Counted from the stretch's first letter, positions 1 to 9,553 are shown. The stretch: DNA of 64,000 bases from Dactylosporangium aurantiacum (GCF_000716715.1 NZ_JNYJ01000006.1:62001-126000); one strand, 5' to 3'. A program made the numbers and translations. The notes: generated by a model from the sequence alone, not told the origin.

Positions 1-421
1 GAACGCCGAGCAGGTCGCAGATCACCGTGACGGCCAGCGGCACCGCGTAGCCGGCGATGAGGTCGGCGGGGTGCCGGGAGAGCAGGCCGGCGGCGAGGGC
101 GGCCACCCGCGGCCGGAGCGCCTCGACCCGGCGGGCGCTGAACGCGGGGGCCACCAGGCGGCGGATCCGGGTGTGATCGGGGGCGTCCATGTTCAGCAGG
201 TTGGCGTCCAGCGCGGGCGGGAGCTTGAAGCCGCCCCAGTCGCCGGTGCCGTGGCGCTTGTTCAGCGACAGCCGCGGGTCGGCCAGACCGGCGCGCACGT
301 CGGCGTAGCGGGTCAGTACCCACACCGGCGAGCCGTCGGGCAGCGTCACCTGGTGCGCCCGGCCGGCGGCGCGCAGCGCGGCGTACGCCGCGTGCGGATC
401 GTCGAGGAGGGCGGTCGTCAT
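1..421 (-). CDS. Cytochrome P450, N-terminal part (runs off window)
   Basis: The first 140 residues of a bacterial class I cytochrome P450, a haem monooxygenase that needs external redox partners. The ATG is at 421. Visible signs are the early strand ([18 protein letters not shown]), the C-helix block [14 protein letters not shown] that contacts haem propionates, and the [10 protein letters not shown] stretch common in actinobacterial CYP105/107-type enzymes. The I-helix, ExxR and haem-cysteine motifs lie outside the window, so the substrate cannot be guessed. It is the last visible gene of the minus-strand run from 2769, 46 bp after the membrane protein gene. No ferredoxin gene is visible nearby. 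Confidence 0.93.
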   Translation of the reverse strand, partial: MTTALLDDPHAAYAALRAAGRAHQVTLPDGSPVWVLTRYADVRAGLADPRLSLNKRHGTGDWGGFKLPPALDANLLNMDAPDHTRIRRLVAPAFSARRVEALRPRVAALAAGLLSRHPADLIAGYAVPLAVTVICDLLGV

Positions 422-467
422 GGCGTGCTCGCAATCTGCCCCTGGTCCGGGTCGGTCAACGCGAAGC

Positions 468-1673
468 CTACCGAGCCAGACCGGGCGTCCGGTCGGGGTT
501 CCTCGTGGTCGAGTGCAGCGCGCGCGACACCGCAACGAGCCAGCGCACTTCGTCCGCGAAGTCGATGTGGCCGCCGTCGAACGGGGCGGACCGGTGGCCG
601 GTGGCCGGAGGCGTGGCCCGCCAGGCGTTCCACCGGGCCCGCCGGGCCTCATCGAGGGTGCCGTCGAGCGACGCCTGATGGGCCTCGCACGCGGCCACGA
701 GCGAGGCGGCGTAGGCCACCGCGTCGCGGTCGGGGGCGTCCGCGAGGTGGTGGCGGAGCTGGCGGATGCCGTCGCCGATCTCCACGACCCGCCGCCGCAG
801 CCGGCGGTCGACGTCGCGCACGATGCGCCGCGGTGGTTCGTGCGCCGGGTCGAGCACCACCTCCGGCACGGTCACCGCGACAGCCGTCCACAGCGGATGG
901 AGTCGCCGGTACGCCGAGCGCTGCGCCTGCCAGGAGCCGACGCGGGACAGCCGCGGGCCGAGCGACGGCAGGGTCAGCCCGACGACGATGAGCATCGCGC
1001 CGAGGGCGGCGACCGGCGGCACCAGCCCTTCCAGCGGCCGGGCATCGGTGTCGAGCTGACCCTCGACGAGGGTGACGGCGCGGATTGCACAGTACAGGAT
1101 GCCGAACCCGGCGCCGACGGCGGTCAGGCGCAACCCTCGACTGAGCCAGCTCCGCCCGGCGTCGCGCGCGTAGGGCAGGCAGAGACGGATGATGTCGACG
1201 ACGCCGAGCGCCACCATCGCGACGTAGCAGCCGAGGTACACCGCGTAGGCCGGATCGTGCGCGTAGGTCGCGGCGGCGTCCGTCGGGCGCTCCCCGTAGC
1301 GTTCGGCCCGGGTGAACAGCACGGCCATCGCGGCCAGCACGGCGATCACCCACAGCACCCGCCAGCGGGCCTGCCGCCAGCCGTCGGCGGGCGGGTTGGT
1401 CCAGAAGATGATCAGGCACTGGATGGTGCCGGAGAACGCGATGACGCCGCTCTGACTGATGAGCAGGGCGAGGTTCGGGATGTCGGCGGCAGCGTCCAGG
1501 CGGGCCCACACGGCCGGCGTGGAGACGGTGAAGATGACGCCCATGAGCGCGAAGGCGGTGCATACCACGTACAGGGCCGGGTCGCGCGGGTCCTGGCGCA
1601 GGCCGCGCACGAGCCGGTAGGCCAGCGCGATCCAGGCGACGGCCGCCGCCACGGGGTAGATCAGCCCGTTCAC
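468..1673 (-). CDS. MAB_1171c-type putative transporter (seven-TM membrane protein)
   Basis: About 401 aa. Seven hydrophobic segments lie in the first 240 residues (from [20 protein letters not shown] to [12 protein letters not shown]), followed by a soluble C-terminal domain of about 160 residues beginning [10 protein letters not shown]. This is the layout of the actinobacterial MAB_1171c (DUF6545) family. The biochemical role is unknown and 'transporter' is only a family label. I chose the GTG at 1673, which forms a GTGA overlap with the stop of the metallopeptidase gene; the longer reading frame would overlap that gene by about 85 bp. The order XRE, ImmA-like peptidase, this protein, P450 recurs in actinobacteria, which suggests one functional unit. 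Confidence 0.85.
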   Translation of the reverse strand: MNGLIYPVAAAVAWIALAYRLVRGLRQDPRDPALYVVCTAFALMGVIFTVSTPAVWARLDAAADIPNLALLISQSGVIAFSGTIQCLIIFWTNPPADGWRQARWRVLWVIAVLAAMAVLFTRAERYGERPTDAAATYAHDPAYAVYLGCYVAMVALGVVDIIRLCLPYARDAGRSWLSRGLRLTAVGAGFGILYCAIRAVTLVEGQLDTDARPLEGLVPPVAALGAMLIVVGLTLPSLGPRLSRVGSWQAQRSAYRRLHPLWTAVAVTVPEVVLDPAHEPPRRIVRDVDRRLRRRVVEIGDGIRQLRHHLADAPDRDAVAYAASLVAACEAHQASLDGTLDEARRARWNAWRATPPATGHRSAPFDGGHIDFADEVRWLVAVSRALHSTTRNPDRTPGLAR

Positions 1674-2209
1674 TGCGGATCCCCGAGGGCGCGCTCGATG
1701 CGCGTGATGACACCGGCCGCCTGCTCCGGCACGTCCCAGCGGGCCTCCCCGCGCCACGGGTTGAGCAGCTCGAACAGCTCGGTGCCGAGCTCCTCGGCCT
1801 CCCGCTCGGCGGCACCGTCGAAGCAGGTGCGGGCCAGCGTGCCCTCCAGCGGCTCACCGAGCGCGGCCAGCGCCGCGCCGGGGTCGAGGTTGGGCAGCAG
1901 CCGCCGGATCGCCTCGGGGTCGTTGAGGTCGAGCAGGTGGTGGCCGTGGGCGAGGTGGGCCAGCTCATGGCAGAGCACCATGTCGCGCAGCCACCGGGGC
2001 GCGGCGGCGTCGATGATGATGCTGAGACTGTTCGCGCGCACGGCGACCCAGCCGCTGGGCAGCTCCGGCGGCATCGAGACATACAGCTGGTGGATCGGCT
2101 TGCCGACCTGCTCGCTGATGACGGCGCACAGGGTGTCGGCGGTGACGTGCTTCGGCAGTCGCAGTCCGGCGACGACGCCGGAGCGCCGCCGGGACCGGCC
2201 CCATCTCAT
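1670..2209 (-). CDS. ImmA/IrrE-type metallopeptidase
   Basis: 179 aa with a zinc-peptidase motif HELAHLAHGHH near residue 100. HExxH gives the two histidine ligands and the catalytic glutamate, as in COG2856 ImmA/IrrE proteins. These usually cleave a partner XRE repressor and so derepress its targets. I preferred the ATG at 2209 because GGGAGGTGG lies six bases upstream. A start at 2272 would add 21 residues and overlap the XRE stop by 4 bp (ATGA), so it cannot be excluded. It is translationally coupled to the XRE gene upstream and the membrane protein downstream. The natural reading is that this peptidase acts on the XRE protein, which is an inference. Confidence 0.88.
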   Translation of the reverse strand: MRWGRSRRRSGVVAGLRLPKHVTADTLCAVISEQVGKPIHQLYVSMPPELPSGWVAVRANSLSIIIDAAAPRWLRDMVLCHELAHLAHGHHLLDLNDPEAIRRLLPNLDPGAALAALGEPLEGTLARTCFDGAAEREAEELGTELFELLNPWRGEARWDVPEQAAGVITRIERALGDPQ

Positions 2210-2268
2210 CGGTCCACCTCCCCGCTCGTCCTCTCCTGCCGATCTGCCCCACACGGCGACGAACCCGG

Positions 2269-2769
2269 TCACTTCGGCGGGTCCGGGTCGATGCCGATGC
2301 CTTCGAGCTCGAGCAGCTGGCGCAGCACCGAGTCGAGCGCCTGCTGGCTGGCGGGGGACAGCCCGGTGCGGCCCAGCACGTCGCGGAGCACGACCTTGCG
2401 CACGTTGAGCTCGCGCATGGCACGCAGACGCTGCAGGTCGCCCTCGATGTCGTGCACCTCTGGCCCGTCGCCGTCGGCGATGAGATACGACGTCGGCACC
2501 CCGAACGCCATCGCGAGCGCCTTGAGGTGACTCAGCCGCGGATCGGTTGCCTTGCCGCTGCGCAGCTCACCGATGTAAGCGCCGCTGATGGTGACCGGCG
2601 CGTCCATTTCCTGGCGCAGCTGCGCGGCCAGCGGGCCCTTGTTGATGCGCTCGGCGATCTCACTGTTGAAGTACTCGCCGTCCGAGCGGGCGCGGTTGGC
2701 GCCGTCCGGCGGCTTGAAGGTGGCGAAGAGCAGGTTGAGCCGATCGGCCAAGGAACGCCGCCCGTGCAT
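2269..2769 (-). CDS. XRE-family helix-turn-helix regulator
   Basis: 166 aa. A Cro/C1-type HTH spans about residues 48-98: the recognition region reads TISGAYIGELRSGKATDPR and is followed by LKALAMAFGVPTSYLI, the usual XRE tail helix. The C-terminal 60 residues (LRAMRELNVRKVVLRDVLG, then a SPASQQALDSVLRQLLELE helix) probably dimerise the protein. First gene of the minus operon, with a TATACT-like -10 about 40 bp upstream. It probably represses its own operon and may be inactivated by the adjacent ImmA-like peptidase; both roles are inferred from family behaviour. Confidence 0.9.
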   Translation of the reverse strand: MHGRRSLADRLNLLFATFKPPDGANRARSDGEYFNSEIAERINKGPLAAQLRQEMDAPVTISGAYIGELRSGKATDPRLSHLKALAMAFGVPTSYLIADGDGPEVHDIEGDLQRLRAMRELNVRKVVLRDVLGRTGLSPASQQALDSVLRQLLELEGIGIDPDPPK

Positions 2770-3096
2770 GCCCGGCTCCTACCCCCGTCGCGTCCGTGTC
2801 GCGGGCGAGTATAGAGCACCCTCGACGTCGAAGCCGTTGACAGTGACCGATTGAGACCGGCTATCCTCTCAGCACGCCGCAAAACGCACGTTGAGTCGAC
2901 GGGCAACCCACGCAACGGGCGTTTGGCGGAGGTCGTGGGGGAGGGTGGGCATCAACTGGTGCCATGAAACGGGGGCCACCTTCCTCTCACGGACCGCCGG
3001 AGGTTTCCCGCGTCCGGCCGGGTGGGAATCCTGTCGGTCAGGCAGCCGAGGCTGCCGTGACCGCAGGACTCCGCTCGCGCGTGAAGAGGTGGCAAC
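2770..3096. promoter_or_regulatory. Divergent intergenic region with two candidate promoters
   Basis: This 327-bp gap separates the XRE operon from the dynamin pair. On the plus strand TTGACA at 2837-2842 and TATCCT at 2862-2867 (19-bp spacer) resemble a housekeeping promoter. It would leave a leader of over 200 nt before the dynamin start. On the minus strand TATACT (complement of 2808-2813) is a reasonable -10 for the XRE gene, but no clear -35 is present. The two promoters are close enough for one regulator to act on both. No convincing ORF or RNA motif was seen in the leader. Confidence 0.45.
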
Positions 3097-5130
3097 ATGC
3101 CGGCATCCGAGCCGTCCGGTCTGGCATCGATCGGGGCGTGGCTGCGCGACGATCCGTCGCTCGCCCGGTTGGAGGCACTGAGCCAGGACGTGCGGGATCT
3201 CGCGCTCGACGCCGGGCTCGACCCGGACCGGCACCCGGTGCTGAAGGACCCGACCTGGACCGGCCGGCTGCGGGCACGGGCCGCCGCGCCGGTGACGGTC
3301 ATCGTGATCGGTCAGGTGTCCGCCGGGAAGTCCACCTTCGTCAACTCGATGCTCGGCCGCCGGTTGCTGCCCACCTCGCAGGACCCGACCGACGGTGTCG
3401 TGTCCGTCCTGCAGGCCACCGAGCCGGGTGCGCCGGAGCGGGCCGAACGGGTCACCGCCGACGGGCGCGTGGAACCGTTCGCGTCGCTGGAGGACGGGGT
3501 CCGCTTCCTGGCCCGCCAGTCGGCCGGTGAACGGGAACAGCTCGGCAGCCGCGAGGTCAGGCTGTACCTCGACGAGCCGATCCTGCAGAACCTGCGGCTG
3601 GTGAACACGCCAGGCCTCGGCGACCGGCTCGCGGCGTTCGAGCGGGTCACTCTCGACTGGTTGCGTGACGACGCCTCGGACCTGGTGATCTGGACGTTCT
3701 TCCCCGACTCCGCGGCCAACCGTGGCGAGCTGGGCGTGTTCGCCGACGCGCTGACCCGCCGGCGCAACGCCGTGCTCGGGGTGGTCACCCGGGCGATGGA
3801 GGACCACGAGGACGAGCCGGACTTCGATCCGCGCACCGACGCGCAGCTGGCCGGCGTCGTCGCGCAACTGCGGGCGCAGCTCGGCGACTACCTGCACGAC
3901 GTCGTGCTGTACGACGCCTACCGGACCAGGACGCTGCTGCGGCAGCTGCAGGCCGATCCCGGTCGGGCGACCGATCCACGCTTCGCGGTCGACCTCGAAC
4001 GGTGCGGTTACACGGCGGTCCGGGACATCCTGACCCGCCTCGCCGGTGACGTCGACGCTCGGCGGATGCTGCTGATGCGCCAGTGCGCCGGCACCGCCGG
4101 GACCCTGGCCGACGCGGCGGACGCGGCCGAGCAGATCTTCACCGCGCGTGCCCGCATCCGCGCCGATCAGCTGGCCGCGTTCCAGCGGGTGGAGCACGAG
4201 GTGATCAACCCGGTGCACGACCTGCTGGACACGGACCTGACCACCATCGCCGACCGTTTCGCCGCCGAACTGGTACACCTGCACACGGAGGCCGCCAGCG
4301 ACGTCATCGCCGCCGAGTTCACCCTCGGCGGGTCCCTGGTCGGTAGTGCGGCCGCGGCGCTGTCGCGGGTCACCGCGCGAGGCGCTCAGGTGGACACCGT
4401 GTCGCAGCGGCTCAGCCGGGCGATCGAGGCGGAAATGGAACGCAAGCTCGCCGCGACGTCGTTCCAGGAACGGCTGCTGGTCACCACCCGCAGCACGGTC
4501 CAGCGGCGGCTCAGCGCGCTCGCCGCGGAGCTGCGGATCGCCGCCGGCGACCGCGGGCCGGGCGGGCGGACCGCCGTCACCGTCGACGTACGGCCCGTCG
4601 GCGGCATGGCTCAGCCGCTCGTGGAAGGCATCGTCAGCCACGTCGTCGGGACCGTCGCGGAGGCCGCGGCCAAGAGCCTGGTCGGTGGCACCAGCGCGGC
4701 GATCGGCCGCAGCGCGATCGAGCAGGCCGGGACCGCGGTGGCGGTCGGCGCCGCCCGTACGGCGACCACCTCCACCCTCGCGAAGGCCGTCGGCGTCTTC
4801 ACCGTCGTCATGGTGCCGCTGGACGTGCGCCGACTGTTCCGGGACTTCAACGAGGGCAAGGCGCGGCTCATCCAGGGCATCGCCGCGACGTACGAGCGCA
4901 GCCGCTGGCTGTACGCGGGCCGCATCCGCGACACGCTCGTGCCGATCGCCGACGACGCGGTCGACGACCTGCGCTCGGCGGCCAGGGCGTCGCTGGTGCC
5001 GGCCGAGTCCGGCGACCACCGGTCGGTGGAGCGCGCGGCCGCCGCCGGCAACGCGGCCATCGCCCTGCGGCACATCAAGGAGACCCTGACCCACGCCGCA
5101 GCGGGCCATGCCGGACCCTACGGCCGCTGA
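3097..5130 (+). CDS. Dynamin-like GTPase, first of a pair
   Basis: 677 aa. G1 P-loop GQVSAGKST at residues 72-80, a G2-like TDG near 98, G3 NTPGLGD at 170-176, and a helical region after residue 300 as in bacterial dynamin-like proteins. An alanine/glycine-rich hydrophobic stretch at roughly 500-590 (ending VFTVVMVPLDVRRLF) could be the membrane-inserting element. Such proteins bind and remodel membranes, often as heterotypic pairs. The ATG at 3097 follows GAGGTG. The last 23 bp overlap the start of the second GTPase gene, so the two are probably made together. The G3 has the NTPG form usual in these bacterial families. Confidence 0.85.
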   Translation: MPASEPSGLASIGAWLRDDPSLARLEALSQDVRDLALDAGLDPDRHPVLKDPTWTGRLRARAAAPVTVIVIGQVSAGKSTFVNSMLGRRLLPTSQDPTDGVVSVLQATEPGAPERAERVTADGRVEPFASLEDGVRFLARQSAGEREQLGSREVRLYLDEPILQNLRLVNTPGLGDRLAAFERVTLDWLRDDASDLVIWTFFPDSAANRGELGVFADALTRRRNAVLGVVTRAMEDHEDEPDFDPRTDAQLAGVVAQLRAQLGDYLHDVVLYDAYRTRTLLRQLQADPGRATDPRFAVDLERCGYTAVRDILTRLAGDVDARRMLLMRQCAGTAGTLADAADAAEQIFTARARIRADQLAAFQRVEHEVINPVHDLLDTDLTTIADRFAAELVHLHTEAASDVIAAEFTLGGSLVGSAAAALSRVTARGAQVDTVSQRLSRAIEAEMERKLAATSFQERLLVTTRSTVQRRLSALAAELRIAAGDRGPGGRTAVTVDVRPVGGMAQPLVEGIVSHVVGTVAEAAAKSLVGGTSAAIGRSAIEQAGTAVAVGAARTATTSTLAKAVGVFTVVMVPLDVRRLFRDFNEGKARLIQGIAATYERSRWLYAGRIRDTLVPIADDAVDDLRSAARASLVPAESGDHRSVERAAAAGNAAIALRHIKETLTHAAAGHAGPYGR

Positions 5131-7042
5131 CCCCTCCGGCGACCCTGCCACCCGGTGCCTGGGCCTGCTCGCCGAGGCTGTCGCGCTCGCGGAGACGGCA
5201 GCGGCGCTCGCGGGCACGCCGAGCCCGGCCGAGCAGCAGCTGCGCCGCATGTACGACGAGTGGGCCGACACGACTCTTCGGGTCGCCGTGGTGGGGGCGT
5301 CCTCGACCGGCAAGAGCACGCTGCTGCAGCACCTCTTCGGCCCGGTGCCGCTGCCGACCGGCCGCACCGCGACCACCGCCGCGCTGACCGTCCTGCGGCA
5401 CGGCCCGGCCGCCGAGGCGCAGGTCCACCTGCGGACGTCGCTGACCATCGACGCGGACGCCGTGCGCTCGGGCGGCGCGGACGACGACGTCCGCAAGGCC
5501 CTGTCCGCGTGGTGCGCCGATCCGGACGCGTTCGGGCTGCTCACCGCGACCCACACCGACGGCCGGACCTCGGTGCCGGTCACCGCCGCGGACCTCGACC
5601 TGTCCCACCGGACCGGGCGGATCGACGTGACCTTCGCCGCCGCCGCGCCGCTGCGCTTCGACCTGACCTGCGACGACGGCGTCCGTGGGTTCGCCGCCGC
5701 CGTCACCGATCCCGTGCAGGCGCTGCGGGTGTCCCGCGCCGTGTGCCGGCTGCCGCACCCCCGGCTGGACGGGGTCACCGTCATCGACACCGCCGGCTTC
5801 AGCTCGCCGTCGCCGCTGCACGACCAGCTGTCCGCCGAGCTGCTCCAGCGGCGCCCCGACGTCCTCGTCGTGCTCCTGGACGCCCGCCGGCCCGACAGCC
5901 CGCCGAGCCACGACACCCTCGCCGCCGTCCGCCCCGTGCTGGCCGCCGACCCGCACGCCCGGCTCGTCGTCGGGCTCACGCACGCCGACCGTGCCCTGCG
6001 CAGCCATCTCGACGACCTTGACGTCGACGTCGGGGATGTCACCCCGGACGAACGCGCGACGCTCATCGACGATTTCGTCGCCGTCTCGCGCAGCCGCGCC
6101 GAAACCCTGCTCGGCGCGGATCTCGCGACGATGCCCGTGGTCGTGCCCCTCGCGCTGTCCCCGCAGGCGCCGCCCGAGCTGCGCCACCACGTCGAGCACC
6201 TGTGGAAGCAGGTCGAGCGGCTGGGCGGCGTCGGCGTCGGCCACGACACCTGGCTCGCCCGGGCCCGAGCCGCCGGCGCCGCGGTCGACGGCCTGGCCCG
6301 CTGGTGCGACCAGCGGCACCAGGCCCTGCTGCCGGAACTCGCCGACCTGCACCGCCACGCCGACGAGGTGCGGCAGCGCGGCCGCTCCAACCGCGCCGGT
6401 CACCTCGCGGCCCGGACCGCCGTCTCCCGGGCGGCCGGCAGCATCCGCGCGGCCGTGATCAGCGAGCGCACGAACCTGCTCAGCGACATCGACCAGCTGC
6501 GCAAGGACAGGAACTTCAGCCGGTACCTCACTGATGCGTACCCCGACGCGCTGCACCGGGCGGTGAACAGCATCCGCGCTGTCGCCGAGGCGCACCACAC
6601 GGAGCTCGGCCGGCGGCTCATCGTCCCGGGGCTGCACCGACCGGTCCTGCTCGAGGGCGACCGGCTACGACCGGACGCGCGGACCGCCGCCGCGGCCAGA
6701 CGCCGGATCAAGGGGATGCGGCACCGGATGCGGCAGGGCTGGAGCCTGGCGCTGGGGAGCATCGCGGACCTCGCCGCCCGCGACCTCGCCGCCGCCCGTG
6801 CGGCCCTCAGCCACCACGCCTACGAGCAGCTGAACCAGGTCGGCCGGCACCTCGAGCATTGGGTCAACCACCTCAACCGGCTCCTCGCGGCCAACCATGC
6901 CGCCGTCCAGCAGCACGACCGCCGCCACCTGGCGGAACTGCGCGACGTTGTCGCCCGCATCGAGCTGACGCGGCAGCGCGCGGACCAGCTGCGCTCGTGC
7001 GCCCGCGACGCCGAGGCGCTCCGGGCGGCGCTGACCGCGTAA
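5108..7042 (+). CDS. Dynamin-like GTPase, second of a pair
   Basis: 644 aa. P-loop GASSTGKST at residues 63-71, threonines at 89-90 for switch I, G3 VIDTAGFSS near 225, and a G4-like GLTHADRA near 290. The remainder is mostly helical and charged (many HLxxLxR repeats), as expected for dynamin stalk or neck helices. It lacks an obvious hydrophobic insertion loop like the one in its partner, so the two may divide membrane binding and assembly. It starts inside the 3' end of the first gene (23-bp overlap), which implies translational coupling. It is only distantly similar to the first protein, so this looks like a heterotypic pair and not a recent duplication. Confidence 0.82.
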   Translation: MPDPTAADPSGDPATRCLGLLAEAVALAETAAALAGTPSPAEQQLRRMYDEWADTTLRVAVVGASSTGKSTLLQHLFGPVPLPTGRTATTAALTVLRHGPAAEAQVHLRTSLTIDADAVRSGGADDDVRKALSAWCADPDAFGLLTATHTDGRTSVPVTAADLDLSHRTGRIDVTFAAAAPLRFDLTCDDGVRGFAAAVTDPVQALRVSRAVCRLPHPRLDGVTVIDTAGFSSPSPLHDQLSAELLQRRPDVLVVLLDARRPDSPPSHDTLAAVRPVLAADPHARLVVGLTHADRALRSHLDDLDVDVGDVTPDERATLIDDFVAVSRSRAETLLGADLATMPVVVPLALSPQAPPELRHHVEHLWKQVERLGGVGVGHDTWLARARAAGAAVDGLARWCDQRHQALLPELADLHRHADEVRQRGRSNRAGHLAARTAVSRAAGSIRAAVISERTNLLSDIDQLRKDRNFSRYLTDAYPDALHRAVNSIRAVAEAHHTELGRRLIVPGLHRPVLLEGDRLRPDARTAAAARRRIKGMRHRMRQGWSLALGSIADLAARDLAAARAALSHHAYEQLNQVGRHLEHWVNHLNRLLAANHAAVQQHDRRHLAELRDVVARIELTRQRADQLRSCARDAEALRAALTA

Positions 7043-7082
7043 CGCGTCCGGCGAGGTCCTCACCCGGCGCGGCGACCGCTGA

Positions 7083-8015
7083 TCAGACCGGCAGGGGGCG
7101 CTTGCCGAGGCCCTTGACCGAGGCGCGGGCCTTCCTGCCCGGGTCGAACAGGGCGAGGCAGCGCTGGGTCCGCTCGCCGGCCTGCCACTCCTCGTCGTCG
7201 AAGCCGTCCCAGGCGACGCCGACGTCGCCGCGGGCGCCGAGCTGGGCGGCGGTGAGGCCCAGGTACGCCGCGGCGGCGGACCAGCAGCGGTCGCTCGTCC
7301 ACTCCTTCAGCTGCGCGGCGGTGGGCAACGGGCCGCCGGCGGCGGTGCCGACCTGGACGGTGCCGACGAACTCGGCCTCGTGCGGCTGCGCGCAGTCGAT
7401 CGGGGTCAGCGCCCGGATCTGGCCCCACCAGTCGCCGGCCTTGTCGCCGTTGACGTCGAAGCAGCGCAGCGCCTTCGGTGCGGCGCCGGACAGCGAGCCC
7501 TTCAGCGACTCGGTGCTGCTGGCGGTGCGGCCGTAGATGTCGCTGAGCTGGTGGACCGAGCAGACGGACGAGCGCAGGCCGCCCTCCCACGGTGCGCCGG
7601 CCGGCATCTGCACGTCGATGCCGAGCATGCCGGTGTGCCAGTCGCCGCCGACGTAGTCGCTGACCGCATTGCCGCAGGCGACGTACGCCGCCCGGAACGC
7701 GTCGCTGGTCCTGGCGGGCGCCTCGGACGCCTGCGCCGGGCCGCCCTCCACAGCGGCGACCGCGACCACCTCGGACCTGTGCCCGCGGTCGCAGCCGACC
7801 GTCGAGCCGCGCAGCGCCAGCGGGTTGAACGTCGCGGAGGCCGGCCGGTCCACGCAGGTGCCGGCGGCCGGCAGCTCGAACGCCGGCGCGGTCAGCGGCC
7901 GCCAGTCGTCGACGAGGTCGCCGTCGGCGCCGGCGACCGTGGCGCCGCAGCCGGACACGGTGAGCAGCGCGGTGGTGAGCACGGCGGCGAGCGCCGCCCG
8001 GACAGGCGTCATCAT
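7083..8015 (-). CDS. Secreted lipoprotein, septum-formation (Septum_form) family
   Basis: About 310 aa from the double ATG at 8015/8012. The N-terminus (MMTPVRAALAAVLTTALL) ends in a lipobox VSGC, so the mature protein is probably lipid-anchored outside the cell. The rest has paired CxxxxH-type blocks (CVDRP, GCDRGHRSEVVA, CAQPHEAEFVG) seen in Septum_form proteins of actinobacteria, where the HxxExVG motif repeats. Its function is not established. It converges on the dynamin pair with a 40-bp gap and no clear hairpin between them. Confidence 0.75.
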   Translation of the reverse strand: MMTPVRAALAAVLTTALLTVSGCGATVAGADGDLVDDWRPLTAPAFELPAAGTCVDRPASATFNPLALRGSTVGCDRGHRSEVVAVAAVEGGPAQASEAPARTSDAFRAAYVACGNAVSDYVGGDWHTGMLGIDVQMPAGAPWEGGLRSSVCSVHQLSDIYGRTASSTESLKGSLSGAAPKALRCFDVNGDKAGDWWGQIRALTPIDCAQPHEAEFVGTVQVGTAAGGPLPTAAQLKEWTSDRCWSAAAAYLGLTAAQLGARGDVGVAWDGFDDEEWQAGERTQRCLALFDPGRKARASVKGLGKRPLPV

Positions 8016-8266
8016 CGGATCCCGATCCCCCGTGGACCCCACCGGACGGTGGGACCTTGAATCTCGACGCCAGGTGCGGTGTTGTCAACGGCCGTCCGGG
8101 TCGAACCTGGCCGGGCTCTGCGGCGCAGGGGAGCGGGGCGCCGTGCCACCGCGGGAGTCGAGGCGGCGGCGCTGCGACGTCACGCCGCGCACGGGGCGAC
8201 CCGCCGGACGTCACCGGGGCGGCGCTGCGGCGGTGCGTCGGACTGGAGCCCGCCTGAGCCACGCCG

Positions 8267-8965
8267 TCAGGGCAGCTGGGGGTACACCACGCGGACGTCG
8301 GCGGACAGGGCGGCCTTCGCGCCCTTGGCGGCCTCGTCGACGAGGATCTCCAGGTCGCCGCAGGCGATGCCGTCGACCACGGCGGCGGCCACGAACGCCG
8401 GGTCCAGCTTCGGCACGTCCCAGCGGGTCATCATGTCGGTGTCGGCGGCGCCCAGGTGCACGCCGCTGACCACGGTGCCCTGCCCGGCGAGCTCCAGCCG
8501 CACGCCGTTGGTGAGGCTCCACTGCGCCGCCTTCGCCGCGCTGTACGAGGTGGCGTTGAGGAACGTGATCCACGACAGCACCGACAGCAGGTTGGCGATG
8601 GCGCCGCCGCCGTTCCGGGCGAGCACCGGGGCGAACGCGCGGGTCACCCGCAGCGTGCCGAAGAAGTGCGTGTCCATCTCGAGCCGGATGGCGTCGAGGT
8701 CGCCGTCGACGAGGTTGGCGAAGGTGGCCAGCCCGGCGTTGTTGACCAGCAGGCTGACGTCGCCGGCCTGCTCCGCGGCCGCGTCGACGGACGCCTGGTC
8801 GGTGACGTCGAGCCGCAGCACGGTCGCGCCGGGCAGGTCCACGGCCCGCGGGTCCCGGGCGGTGGCGTACACCTTCGCCCCGCGGTCGAGCAGCTCCCGC
8901 GCGATATGCAGGCCGAGCCCCCGGTTGGCCCCGGTGACCAGCGCGACCGATCCCTCGATCTCCAT
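8267..8965 (-). CDS. Short-chain dehydrogenase/reductase (SDR)
   Basis: 232 aa. Rossmann motif TGANRGLG near residue 11, NNAGLA near 81, a serine in the SVLSW stretch, and the catalytic YSAAK. This is a classical NAD(P)-dependent SDR. The substrate is unknown. The ATG at 8965 follows a near-perfect AGGAGGTCAC ribosome binding site, which decides against the upstream in-frame start at 9025. It stands alone, downstream of a small membrane protein gene on the same strand. Confidence 0.92.
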   Translation of the reverse strand: MEIEGSVALVTGANRGLGLHIARELLDRGAKVYATARDPRAVDLPGATVLRLDVTDQASVDAAAEQAGDVSLLVNNAGLATFANLVDGDLDAIRLEMDTHFFGTLRVTRAFAPVLARNGGGAIANLLSVLSWITFLNATSYSAAKAAQWSLTNGVRLELAGQGTVVSGVHLGAADTDMMTRWDVPKLDPAFVAAAVVDGIACGDLEILVDEAAKGAKAALSADVRVVYPQLP

Positions 8966-9021
8966 ATGGTGACCTCCTGAGTTGGTCCGGTCACCGTATG
9001 ACACCACCGCGCGGCGACGCC

Positions 9022-9255
9022 TCATCCGTTCGGCGGTCGGTTGTCGGACTTCGCCGTCTCATCCTCGTCCCGGATGCCTCTTGAACGGCCCATACCGACG
9101 GTCGGCCGGACGATGCCGGCGAGCGCCCGCAAGATGGCCGGGCGCTCGCTGGGCTTGGTGTTCCGCAGCACCACCATGATGATCACGAGCTTTGCCACGG
9201 ACGGTATCGCGAGCGCGACGACGGCGATCCAGGGAACGCTGATCAGCGAGGGCAT
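9022..9255 (-). CDS. Small single-TM membrane protein
   Basis: 77 aa. One long hydrophobic segment (WIAVVALAIPSVAKLVIIMV) at residues 9-30 is followed by a basic then acidic tail. An AGGAGGG ribosome binding site sits 5 bases before the ATG, so I take it as real. No family recognised. It lies about 56 bp upstream of the SDR start on the same strand and could be co-transcribed with it. Confidence 0.6.
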   Translation of the reverse strand: MPSLISVPWIAVVALAIPSVAKLVIIMVVLRNTKPSERPAILRALAGIVRPTVGMGRSRGIRDEDETAKSDNRPPNG

Positions 9256-9328
9256 CTGACCCTCCTCGTCTTCGCTGGCTGTCCGTGGCTGTCTCGTCGG
9301 TGCGTCGGCGGGGGCGGCGAGCGCGCGA

Positions 9329-9553
9329 TCAGCGCTCGCCGTTGCCCCACGGGCAGCCGCACGACCGCCGAAGCATCAGATCGGTGTCCAGCCAGGCGCA
9401 GCCGGTGCGGACCACGTACAGGACAGCGTCCCCAATGGATCTGCGTGGATGCTGTTCTGGCCTACCGAAGCGTTTGGGTGCCGGGAGCAGCGGGCCGGCC
9501 AGCGCCCACTGTTCGTCGGTCAGGTCTGAGGGGTACCGCCGCGGCCGGAGCAT
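9329..9553 (-). mobile_element. IS5-family transposase remnant (N-terminal fragment)
   Basis: 74-aa frame beginning MLRPRRYPSDLTDEQWALAG, PLLP..., then DAVLYVVRTGCAW. This matches the N-terminus of IS5-family transposases (LTDEQW ... LYVLRTGCAWR). Similarity stops at about residue 52; the following residues do not continue the family pattern and the catalytic DDE domain is missing. It is a truncated, inactive remnant. I saw no terminal inverted repeats. It marks past insertion activity close to the zinc-ribbon gene and the permease fragment. Confidence 0.75.

Noticed and set aside
2269..2769. XRE/ImmA pair as a phage repressor region
   Set aside because: No integrase, terminase or other phage gene and no att site in the window.
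2869..6390. Long open frame antisense to the dynamin genes
   Set aside because: It is the shadow of the high-GC third codon positions of the plus-strand genes; residues are Arg/Ser/Gly-rich with no motif.
8057..8257. Small plus-strand ORF in the gap after the lipoprotein gene
   Set aside because: No ribosome binding site and no hydrophobic or family pattern; arginine-rich random-looking sequence.
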